DNA of 59,137 bases, from NCBI GenBank assembly GCA_015056795.1, contig SVFO01000010.1, positions 59,580-118,716 on the forward strand, given 5' to 3'. The stretch comes from Lachnospiraceae bacterium. GTDB taxonomy: Bacteria > Bacillota > Clostridia > Lachnospirales > Lachnospiraceae. The first letter of the stretch is position 1. The number at the start of each line of letters is the position of its first letter. Under the pieces are notes generated by a model that was given only the letters and a program-made list of their open reading frames with translations, searched no databases and was not told the origin of the DNA. This document shows, in pieces, positions 35,341 through 43,063 of the stretch. Both the position numbers and the translations under genes were made by a program.

Positions 35341-35525
35341 CATTCCTAGGGGATGGTTTGAATAGTCTTTCTCAGGCATGTGTGCCAAGCGTCGGTACTT
35401 AGTTGGCGTATGCGGACGAATCCATTTCCTTTCTTGGATTCGTCTGCGACAACTTAGTACCGATACGCTGCACCCATAGCGCGAGCGTGCCTGAGAAGAC
35501 TATTCAAACCAAATCCCCGAGGCAA
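35341..35525. repeat. Nested palindromic element, copy 4
   Basis: Core arms CTAGGGGATGGTTTGAATAG.. (from 35346) and ..AGACTATTCAAACC.. CCCCGAGG (to 35522) pair closely. Inside, CTCAGGCATGTGTGCCAAGC / GCGAGCGTGCCTGAG is shared with copy 2; deeper still, CGGTACTTAGTT / AACTTAGTACCG and GACGAATCCA / TGGATTCGTC continue the stem, giving one long hairpin of about 170 nt. Lies within the ABC/two-component gene string, after the second permease stop. Confidence 0.85.
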
Positions 35526-35530
35526 GACTC

Positions 35531-36622
35531 CTAAAATTCCGTCACGTCTGCCTTGCACATGCTCCGTCCCTTTAGGAGGATCGTCGGCAATATCACCAGC
35601 GCATTCGACGCAAGGAATGCGTACAGCCCCATGTTAGAATAATACGGCAAAAACTTTCCCGCAGGAATATAATATAATTCATTTACCAGAAACAGAAAGA
35701 GAAAAATAATTCCCGCACCGATCATGATGGCAAGCAAATCCATCGCAAGAATCTCCCGCGCACATTTTCCATAAATCTCCCTCTTGCTAAGCCCAAGGGC
35801 ACGATAGACCCCAAACTCATAGGTTCTGGCAAGGTACTGACCCGTGATGACGGAATTTACCACGACCGCCAGCACCAGTGACAACAGCACAATGCCTGCC
35901 CCAAAGATTAGCTTGAACGGTGCAAACTGTTCTTCGACTTCTACGCTCATGGGCTGATCGATATGTACCTTGGAATCTCCCCGAAGCTTTGTGAGATAGT
36001 CGCGAAGCGCCTGCCCCGACAGTTCCTTACTCATGACGTGCATTCGATAAGGAGTGTCGGTATGGTCGACATAAAACAAAACGTAGCTATCATCCTCAAG
36101 GATGGCCCCAACCCTATGACGCCCACTGATATTCTTATCAACGGAAGCATCCAAAATATCCCCCTGTTTCAGCCCATACTGCCTGGCAAGCGCGGAGGAA
36201 AGACATACGCTGCCATCCTTCACTTCAGACAGGTCAGCCTTGATTCCAAGCCTCTCAAAGCAATCCCCCATATCCTCTGCGGAGTTAAAAACCATGGAGG
36301 CGCTGCCCATCTCAAAGCCCATGGTACAAATCCACGGCAGACCCGAATATCCATAACCGGAGATGTCATACACGATCAGACTTCCATCGCTTTTCAGCTT
36401 CTCGCGAAATGCGAAGAAATCCTTCTGATCCTCATCCGCGGAAATGGCACTGACCGTGCCGACCCTGTCGGAGTATTCCATGGCCTTCTTCCAGTAATAA
36501 TAGTTACTGTCAATATAATTTCCTGCAAGGAACAGCAGCGTCGTGAAAAAGAGTAAAAAGATCACGATTCCCGCTCTCCCCTTATTCTCCCTGACATAAT
36601 AAAATGCTGACATTGGTCTCAT
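35531..36622 (-). CDS. FtsX-like ABC permease
   Basis: A 363-residue permease with four membrane helices: one at about 17-37 and three in the C-terminal third (about 230-355). The extracytoplasmic domain between them and the YEFGVYRALGLSKREIYG motif mark the FtsX/MacB superfamily. Start overlaps the ATPase stop by 4 nt. With the ATPase and the second permease it forms a type VII ABC system, which works by mechanotransmission rather than classical transport. Confidence 0.88.
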   Translation of the reverse strand: MRPMSAFYYVRENKGRAGIVIFLLFFTTLLFLAGNYIDSNYYYWKKAMEYSDRVGTVSAISADEDQKDFFAFREKLKSDGSLIVYDISGYGYSGLPWICTMGFEMGSASMVFNSAEDMGDCFERLGIKADLSEVKDGSVCLSSALARQYGLKQGDILDASVDKNISGRHRVGAILEDDSYVLFYVDHTDTPYRMHVMSKELSGQALRDYLTKLRGDSKVHIDQPMSVEVEEQFAPFKLIFGAGIVLLSLVLAVVVNSVITGQYLARTYEFGVYRALGLSKREIYGKCAREILAMDLLAIMIGAGIIFLFLFLVNELYYIPAGKFLPYYSNMGLYAFLASNALVILPTILLKGRSMCKADVTEF

Positions 36623-37275
36623 TTGCTAATCTCTCCATCCCACATCTCTATGATCCGATCCGCATCCTGCAGAATGCTTCTGTCATGCGTCACCACCAAA
36701 ACCAGTCTCTCCCGGGAATACTTCTTTAGGATTTTCATGACGTTAAATGCATTTTCATGATCCAGACTCGCCGTGGGCTCATCCGCGAAGATAACCTTGG
36801 GATCGTTGATCATGGCCCTTGCAATGGCAACTCTCTGACACTGTCCGCCCGAGAGCTTTGCAGGCTTTTTATGCCACTCCTTTTGGGAAAGTCCTAAATC
36901 CTGAAAGAAGCTTTCTGCCTTTTTTTGCACCTCTGCATCCTTTTTCATTGCTGCCACGAGGCAATTGTCCATCGCCGTCATGTAAGGGACCAGATAATGC
37001 TTTTGAAAAATAAAGCCAAACTCCCTGCGCCTAAGGCTCTCCCGCTGTGCATTGCCAATGGAAGTAAGCTCCTTGCCGTTATAGACAATGCTTCCCTCCG
37101 TAGGCGTCTTTAGCGTTGACAGGCAATACATCAGCGTGCTCTTTCCGCTGCCTGACGGTCCGATGATCCCAATGAGCCCTTTCTCCGGCAGGGATAAGTC
37201 AAAGCCCTTCAGCGCATAGGTTTTTACGTCCGTATTCATGTCATAAATCATGCAGATATTCTTTACTTCAAACAT
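36619..37275 (-). CDS. ABC ATPase, LolD/MacB type
   Basis: A 218-residue ATPase. Walker A is GPSGSGKSTLMYCLS, Q-loop EFGFIFQKHYLVPY, signature LSGGQCQRVAIARAM and Walker B VIFADEPTASLD, with switch His in VVTHDRSI. GGGAGGAAGAGGCA precedes the start. Drives the two flanking FtsX permeases. Confidence 0.94.
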   Translation of the reverse strand: MFEVKNICMIYDMNTDVKTYALKGFDLSLPEKGLIGIIGPSGSGKSTLMYCLSTLKTPTEGSIVYNGKELTSIGNAQRESLRRREFGFIFQKHYLVPYMTAMDNCLVAAMKKDAEVQKKAESFFQDLGLSQKEWHKKPAKLSGGQCQRVAIARAMINDPKVIFADEPTASLDHENAFNVMKILKKYSRERLVLVVTHDRSILQDADRIIEMWDGEISK

Positions 37276-37297
37276 TGCCTCTTCCTCCCAAATCTAT

Positions 37298-38458
37298 TTA
37301 ATCCTCAATGGCATCTATGGTTCTGATCCTCTGCAGGATGAAAAGTACGGGGATCTGCAGCACTCCCATCAAAAAGAGATAGGTTCCAAGGATTCTAAAA
37401 ATCTGCTCCCCATACACGACGTGACCGATCAGTCCCTTCGGCTCAATAATGAACTCGTGAATCACCCAGGCCATGCCCAGGGATATGAGCAGTCCCGCCG
37501 CCGTTCCAAGTCCAAACAAAATCGCCATCTCCCTGAGCATCATGTCGTAGATTTCACCGCGGCCATAGCCGATGGATGCATAGAGGCAATATTCCCTGAC
37601 ACGGTTTCGCATGAAGGAAACATATGTCACCAATACCAGGATGGCCAGGAAGGCCATGACAATGACAAAGAGCGTGACTAAAACGGCATCTATGACCTCT
37701 CCCACGTCCTTTCGATATGCCTTGTAATACTCCTTCGCATCCAGAACCTCATCCTCATCCCCGAGCCGAATTCCCATGTCCTGCAAAATCCCCGTAAGAT
37801 CCGTTGTCGTCTCGTCATTATATACCACAATATACCAGCCGTTATTGCTAAATCCATTTGGAACGCCCACGGAAAAAAATCCCTTAGACCGAATGCTTCC
37901 CACGATGCGGAAGGTCTCGCCAAACCAGTCCTTCTGAAACCAGTCTCCAATCTTGTAACTGCCATTCTTCATGATGGTTTCATCGATCAGAACCTCCCCT
38001 GCCTCCTTCGGCATGGCGCCATCGATCAATTTCGCATCCACGTGCTCCAGAAAACCTGGTATTCTTTCCGGCTCCATCAGCGGTACCTCAAAGGAATAGC
38101 TTCCCATCACCGATTGATATGTGTTTCTGATCACCTGCGTATTCAGTGCATCGTCGATTCCGGCATGTTCCCGTAGGTTTTCGATCAATTCCTCCTGCTT
38201 TGCATCGTAGACGGCCTTAAATTCCTCATAGGTTTCATAATCCTCCCTAAGAACGCCATAGGCTTTATTTCCGAGGTCGGCGTAGGAAACCTTCTTTGGC
38301 ATTTCCACCACGACTGCCTCGAAGCTCTCCGTCGTCGTAATAAGCAGCACGTACACCGCATACATCGCCATAAAGGAAAGGGCCAACGCCGTGACAAGCA
38401 CGGCCACCGTTCGTTTATTATTCTTTACGTAGGTCCAAGCCGACAGTTTTGATTTCAT
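37298..38458 (-). CDS. FtsX-like ABC permease
   Basis: A 386-residue permease with the same layout as the other permease: helix at about 14-36, a large extracytoplasmic domain (about 40-255), then three helices in 255-375. Motifs include NRVREYCLYASIGYGRGEIYD. First gene of the three-gene ABC unit; AAGGA precedes the start at 10 nt. Twin palindromic sites lie about 145-190 nt upstream, pointing to control by the response regulator. Confidence 0.88.
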   Translation of the reverse strand: MKSKLSAWTYVKNNKRTVAVLVTALALSFMAMYAVYVLLITTTESFEAVVVEMPKKVSYADLGNKAYGVLREDYETYEEFKAVYDAKQEELIENLREHAGIDDALNTQVIRNTYQSVMGSYSFEVPLMEPERIPGFLEHVDAKLIDGAMPKEAGEVLIDETIMKNGSYKIGDWFQKDWFGETFRIVGSIRSKGFFSVGVPNGFSNNGWYIVVYNDETTTDLTGILQDMGIRLGDEDEVLDAKEYYKAYRKDVGEVIDAVLVTLFVIVMAFLAILVLVTYVSFMRNRVREYCLYASIGYGRGEIYDMMLREMAILFGLGTAAGLLISLGMAWVIHEFIIEPKGLIGHVVYGEQIFRILGTYLFLMGVLQIPVLFILQRIRTIDAIED

Positions 38459-38603
38459 GTTGATTCATTCCTTTCGATTCCCCATGTTATGTTCCCAGTC
38501 ACCCTGCAGGAAGCTTGCGTTTGTGAACCCTTCCTGCCACTCCAGGCGAAGCTACGCTGCAAACCATGCTTTCATCTTAGCGTCCAAAAGGCAGAAAGAA
38601 AAG

Positions 38604-38646
38604 TGACCGTGGTCATGATTTTTGCCTAAAACCATGACCGCGGTCA
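38604..38646. promoter_or_regulatory. Twin palindromic operators before the ABC permease
   Basis: TGACCGTGGTCA (38604-38615) and TGACCGCGGTCA (38635-38646) are centred 31 bp apart, about three helical turns, so both lie on one DNA face. The second is a perfect palindrome, the first has one mismatched pair. They match the kind of site bound by LiaR/VraR-type regulators. The presumed target promoter drives 38458 leftwards; TAAGAT lies shortly downstream as a possible -10. Confidence 0.7.
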
Positions 38647-38723
38647 CATAAGTTGTTTTCTTTCCGTTCTATTTTAGTTCTGTTCTTTCTGTTCTCTTCT
38701 TTCAGTTCTCTTACCCGCTTTCC

Positions 38724-39260
38724 CTATTCCTGCTGAAGGAAAGGAATGTCAGAGGTTTTCGTAAACTCTAACTTCGTGCCGTTTTCCAGATATGTCCAAG
38801 TGGAATCCGTAAAGGTGACGATTCCCTTATCACCCTCCAGCGTAACCACGCCAACGATGGGCTCCCCATTTGCATCCGTAGCCGTAAACTCTAAGCCCTC
38901 AGCCGTCATCGTTCCAACGCCGTCCTCAAGGCTTGTCAGGCGGAAAATGCTGATTTGCACGACATATTTTGTCTCGTCCTCCACACTTGGTGCAATTTCC
39001 AGCGTACTGCCGTCTTCGTCAACATATTCCCCCACAAAGCTATCCCCTGAAAGAGTCTGCGCCTCAGACCCGGCTGTCTCGCCTCCTTGAGCTTCTGCCG
39101 TATCTGCGGTGTCCTCCTTTGCGGAATCACTCGCCTGCTGACTCTCCGTAGAAATTGCCACGCCTGAAATTGCATCCTCCTTGCTTTCCTCAGACTCCGT
39201 TCCACATGCGGATAAGCTCAATCCCAAAGCCAATGCTAACACTATGATCTTCTTTTTCAT
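38724..39260 (-). CDS. Lipoprotein of unknown function
   Basis: A 178-residue lipoprotein. The signal peptide ends LSLSAC (Cys19), followed by an acidic Ser/Ala-rich linker to residue 70 and a beta-rich domain with VGEYVDEDGSTLEI and VVTLEGDKGIVTFTDSTWTY. No known catalytic motif. AGGAG lies 8 nt before the start. Position at the head of the ABC/two-component string suggests a related envelope-stress role, but the operators lie after it, so it may be transcribed separately. Confidence 0.82.
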   Translation of the reverse strand: MKKKIIVLALALGLSLSACGTESEESKEDAISGVAISTESQQASDSAKEDTADTAEAQGGETAGSEAQTLSGDSFVGEYVDEDGSTLEIAPSVEDETKYVVQISIFRLTSLEDGVGTMTAEGLEFTATDANGEPIVGVVTLEGDKGIVTFTDSTWTYLENGTKLEFTKTSDIPFLQQE

Positions 39261-39414
39261 TCTTCATTCTCCTCTTTTCCATCATAACCAGAATTCCATT
39301 CCGTCAGAATTCTTTTATATAAAATGATTTTCAACACACGGCATTCTAGCAAAGCCTTTGCGGAAAGTCAAGTATGACAAAGGATTGTTCTGTATTACGT
39401 ACATCCTCAGCTCA

Positions 39415-39443
39415 TTGCCTGAATGGGAAAAACGTGATACGAT
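39415..39443 (+). promoter_or_regulatory. Candidate promoter of the COG3044 ATPase gene
   Basis: TTGCCT (39415-39420), a 17-bp spacer and TACGAT (39438-39443). The -10 equals that of the AraC-gene promoter. Transcription would run through palindromic element copy 5. Confidence 0.45.
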
Positions 39444-39466
39444 ATGCCAAGAACAAAGAAAGTAAT

Positions 39467-39628
39467 GTCATTAAGGATTTGGCAAAAACTCGGGGCTAGG
39501 TTTGGATTGTCTTTCTGGTAGACTTTTGACCATGTCGCAAGCTATGATTGCGATCCTGAACGAAGTGAGGGACGTGCCGTAGGGCACGCTAAAAACCTTC
39601 CCCTCGAAGAAATGGAAATCTTAATGAC
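39467..39628. repeat. Nested palindromic element, copy 5
   Basis: Outer arms GTCATTAAGGATTT (39467-39480) and AAATCTTAATGAC (39616-39628) enclose the core ends ACTCGGGGCTAGGTTTGG (39489 on) and CCTTCCCCTCGA (to 39606). Here the right core arm is short, and the centre holds the module GACCATGTCGCAAGC.. GCACG (39529-39588) shared with copy 2. It lies in the leader of the ATPase gene. Confidence 0.75.
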
Positions 39629-39652
39629 CTTAACAAAGAAAGGAAGGTTTCA

Positions 39653-41416
39653 ATGAGAAGATTAGAACAGCTCCTTCGGGAGGTTGACCATAAGCCCTAT
39701 CCCGCCTATAAAAGCCTAAAGGGAAGATATACCTTCCAGGGCTTTGTACTTTCCATTGATCATGTGCAGGGGGATCCGTTCGCGGCGCCCTCCTCCCTTA
39801 GCATCCATCTTCAGGCGGCGCAGCACGGCTTTCCAAAGGATTCCTATGCCCAGGTGCATCGCCGTATCATGCTGCAGGACTATCTGCTCCGCGGCTTCCA
39901 TAAGGAGTTGGGGCGCTACAGTCACAAGGCCGGCGGCTCCGGAAAGTCCGGCACCCTCTCCGTCAGCGCCTGCGGTCAGGAGGTCCTAGAGCGCTCCGCC
40001 CTGACAATAACCCCTGCTGACGGCAGTCTTGTTCTTCGCTTCAGCGCCGGCTTCCCCGCAGCGGGACGCACGACTCTGGCGCAGGAATTGAAGAAAATGC
40101 TTTTTGAATATGTCCCTGCCTGCGCTGCAAAAACGCTGCGCTATGCCGTATCCGACAAGGCAGAAATTCAACGGTGGATCTCCCTTGCCGATGATCAAAA
40201 GGCCATTCGCGAGCAGCTCTCAAAAAAAGGCCTCGTAGCATTTGTTGCCAATGGCGCCATCCTGCCAAGAAAAAGCGGCGTGGATGACAGACCAATGCAG
40301 GGCGCCGTTGAATTTATCAGTCCCTCCGAGGATGCCATTACCTTAAGTCTGCCCGGTGGACGCACCATTGCCGGACTTGGCATCAAGAAAGGCATCACGC
40401 TGATCGTAGGCGGCGGCTATCACGGAAAATCAACGCTACTCAAGGCCTTAGAGCGCGGCGTCTATAACCACGTGCCAGGGGATGGACGCGAATATGTCAT
40501 CACGGAGGACACTGCCATGAAGCTTCGCTCTGAGGACGGACGCAGCGTCAGGCAGCTTGACATCAGTGCCTTCATCCGTGACCTTCCCAGCAAGCGCGAT
40601 ACCAGATGCTTTTCCACGGAGGATGCCAGTGGCAGCACTTCTCAGGCAGCCTGCACCGTGGAAGCCATTCTCGCGGGAAGCAGGACCCTGCTGATCGATG
40701 AAGACACCAGTGCGACAAACTTTATGGTGCGCGACGGCCTCATGCAAAAGGTCATTCATCCAGGCGAGGAACCCATCATCCCCTTCCTTTCGAGAATGCG
40801 TCAGCTCTATGAGGAGCTGGGAATCTCTACGATTTTAGTAGCAGGAAGCTCCGGTGCCTTTTTCGAGATTTCCGACACCATCCTGCAGATGCGCGAGTAT
40901 AAGCCCATCGACATTACCGCAAAAGCAAAAGAAGCCGCAAAAGCGACTTTTGAAAAAACAGAAGCTCCTTCGGCGCTGATCATTTCCCCTGACCGCCGCA
41001 TTCCCTTTCCGAATAAGGAAGTGACGGAGAGCCGCAAGGTCAAGGTGCGCGGAAACGGAACGGATGCCGTCTCCATTAATCATGAATCCGTAGAGCTTCG
41101 ATTCGTGGAGCAGGTGGTCGACAATGAACAGACAAACCTCCTTGGTGCCCTGCTTCGCACGCTGGAGGAACAGTATTTTAACGGCCGCGATCCGCTTCCC
41201 AAATGCGTGACTGCCCTATATGACAGGCTGGCGAAACAGGGCTTCGCAGCATGCATCTCGGGTAATCGCGGCACGAGCGATGGCGCAGGAACGAAATCAG
41301 GTCATGACTTTGCCAGTTCCGCTTCCGGCTCCGTGCCGGGAAACCTTGCCATGGTGCGGCCCCAGGAGCTCTGGGCCATGGTCAATCGTTACCGCGGCCT
41401 GCGCTTAGGAAGGTGA
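39653..41416 (+). CDS. Predicted ATPase of the ABC class (COG3044)
   Basis: A 587-residue cytoplasmic ATPase of the family once called 'predicted ATPase of the ABC class'. Walker A is VGGGYHGKSTLLKALE, a signature-like SGSTSQAACTVEAIL and Walker B TLLIDEDTSATNFM. The N-terminal 230 residues form the family-specific domain. Cellular role not established; RNA- or ligand-binding roles have been suggested for the family. AAGGAAGG precedes the start. Its last 12 nt overlap the convergent MutS-like gene. Confidence 0.88.
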   Translation: MRRLEQLLREVDHKPYPAYKSLKGRYTFQGFVLSIDHVQGDPFAAPSSLSIHLQAAQHGFPKDSYAQVHRRIMLQDYLLRGFHKELGRYSHKAGGSGKSGTLSVSACGQEVLERSALTITPADGSLVLRFSAGFPAAGRTTLAQELKKMLFEYVPACAAKTLRYAVSDKAEIQRWISLADDQKAIREQLSKKGLVAFVANGAILPRKSGVDDRPMQGAVEFISPSEDAITLSLPGGRTIAGLGIKKGITLIVGGGYHGKSTLLKALERGVYNHVPGDGREYVITEDTAMKLRSEDGRSVRQLDISAFIRDLPSKRDTRCFSTEDASGSTSQAACTVEAILAGSRTLLIDEDTSATNFMVRDGLMQKVIHPGEEPIIPFLSRMRQLYEELGISTILVAGSSGAFFEISDTILQMREYKPIDITAKAKEAAKATFEKTEAPSALIISPDRRIPFPNKEVTESRKVKVRGNGTDAVSINHESVELRFVEQVVDNEQTNLLGALLRTLEEQYFNGRDPLPKCVTALYDRLAKQGFAACISGNRGTSDGAGTKSGHDFASSASGSVPGNLAMVRPQELWAMVNRYRGLRLGR

Positions 41417-43063
41417 CAAAACCTCATCATAAAGCTCCAGCCCAAAGCTTGTCATCTCCGGTGCATGCGGCAGGATCTTGTAGGTTCTGGTGCCATCGGA
41501 AAGGCGCTGTGCGCTTAAAAATGCGACATTTGACCATGTACCGCCTGCCTCCATTTCCGTTTTCCCTTTGTTGTCCTTACTGCCTGCCTCCTCATAAACA
41601 CGCTGTGCAAAGGATAACAGGTGCGTCACCGTAAGGATCCTGACGCCCTCCTCCTTGAGCGCGCGAAGAATGTCATAGGCTATCGCGGAGCCCTCCTTCT
41701 CCGTCGTCGTTGCAAAGGATTCATTCAAAAGAAGAAGCGAGTTTTCGCCGAGATTGCTGACGATCTGATCCATTCTTCGAAGCTCCTCGTCGAGTCTTCC
41801 GCTGTTCATGGCGCTGTCCTCACGCCTTGTAAAATGCGTGAAGAAATTGGGATAGAGCCCGCTCTGGTAACGCTTTGCGGGAACCATAAGCCCGCACTGC
41901 ATCATGACCTGCGCGATGCCGATACTCCGAAGAAAGGTGGATTTTCCACCCTGATTTGCTCCCGTCACGATCACCAGCCTCTCTCCGTCCAGCGCCGCAT
42001 CATTACCAATCGTTTCGCCCTTTTGCTTCATGGTCATAACGATTTCCTTTAGGTCCGTAAAGCTAAGGCTCTCCTGATCTCCCACTTTCGGGAAGCACCA
42101 CTCCGTTTTATGCCGTTGCATTTGATATTTGATGTTAATGGCGCCCAAATAAAAGGCCGTCTGAAAGCGTAGCTGATCAAAAAAGCGTCCAAAGGAGGCC
42201 GCAAAGCCGCTACAACAGGAATAGACATAGCTCACCGCCTCATATTCGAGCTGCGCGGCATCCTCGCGCATGGCCTGATCCTTGTAGAGTGCGATCACGC
42301 CGGGAGCAAGACTGTTCACCTGTCCCTGCAGCTTTGCCTTGATGCCGTAGGGATTACTGTAGGGCTTTTCAACGGTCTCGATACTCTCGAGCTTAAGGCT
42401 CCCGATCTTTAGTCCGTCCTCCAGCCCGCACTCCATCTGTATCCGAGGGCTGTAGGAATAAAATACGTTCCGCTTAGGCTGATGAATCGTGACGTCCGTA
42501 TAAAACGAAAGATCCATCAGAATCTTTTCCAGATAGTTTTGCACATCCTCTGAGAATTCGTTCGTGACCCTTGCATACAGCTCGCGAAAGCCGCGGGAAT
42601 GCATTTCTTTGACATTTTTGGTAAGAAGCTCCTTTACCTGCTCCATGCCGGAAACCAGAAGCCGAAACACCTGAAGGTCCGTGATCAGCTCTGCCTTGGT
42701 GTCGCGGATGCCCGTATTATTTCGCTTCCTTCCCAGCTTGTCCCAGTCCTCCAACACCTTGCCGGCAAGGCGATAGAGCTTTCCCACGAATTCCTCGTGC
42801 TCCAAGGCATCCCTTAGGATCTCCTGACGGTACTGCACTTCCTCCCTGGTTTTCAAAGGAACGCACATCACGCGCTTCACCGCAAAGCCAACATAGGAGT
42901 CCTCATGCTCCGAATACACCACCCTGCTGCCATTTAGGACGCTGTCCTGCTTCGCCGCCCAAAAGAGCGTATCAAGTCCGAGGTCCGTGGTCATGCTGCC
43001 CCAGTCAAAATAAGGCTTCACGGGCGTCCATTCTTTATAGTCATATAATAAGCCTACGTTCAT
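41405..43063 (-). CDS. MutS-like ATPase, second of a coupled pair
   Basis: A 552-residue protein with helical core and lever regions (residues about 40-340) and a MutS domain V ATPase: Walker A VTGANQGGKSTFLRS and Walker B SLLLLNESFATTT. It lacks the N-terminal mismatch-binding domain of MutS and the Smr domain of MutS2. The Walker B Asp is Asn here (NES). The His switch is in VTHLLSF. Start overlaps the upstream paralogue by 4 nt, suggesting a heterodimer. The role is unknown and may not be mismatch repair. Confidence 0.88.
   Translation of the reverse strand: MNVGLLYDYKEWTPVKPYFDWGSMTTDLGLDTLFWAAKQDSVLNGSRVVYSEHEDSYVGFAVKRVMCVPLKTREEVQYRQEILRDALEHEEFVGKLYRLAGKVLEDWDKLGRKRNNTGIRDTKAELITDLQVFRLLVSGMEQVKELLTKNVKEMHSRGFRELYARVTNEFSEDVQNYLEKILMDLSFYTDVTIHQPKRNVFYSYSPRIQMECGLEDGLKIGSLKLESIETVEKPYSNPYGIKAKLQGQVNSLAPGVIALYKDQAMREDAAQLEYEAVSYVYSCCSGFAASFGRFFDQLRFQTAFYLGAINIKYQMQRHKTEWCFPKVGDQESLSFTDLKEIVMTMKQKGETIGNDAALDGERLVIVTGANQGGKSTFLRSIGIAQVMMQCGLMVPAKRYQSGLYPNFFTHFTRREDSAMNSGRLDEELRRMDQIVSNLGENSLLLLNESFATTTEKEGSAIAYDILRALKEEGVRILTVTHLLSFAQRVYEEAGSKDNKGKTEMEAGGTWSNVAFLSAQRLSDGTRTYKILPHAPEMTSFGLELYDEVLSPS

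Noticed and set aside
35397..35475. Possible CRISPR or iteron array within palindromic element copy 4
   Set aside because: The repeats are inverted, not regularly spaced direct repeats; they form a single hairpin.
38505..38575. GCAGGAAG..CTTCCTGC hairpin before the FtsX permease as another palindromic element
   Set aside because: Only 7 bp pair and none of the family ends are present.
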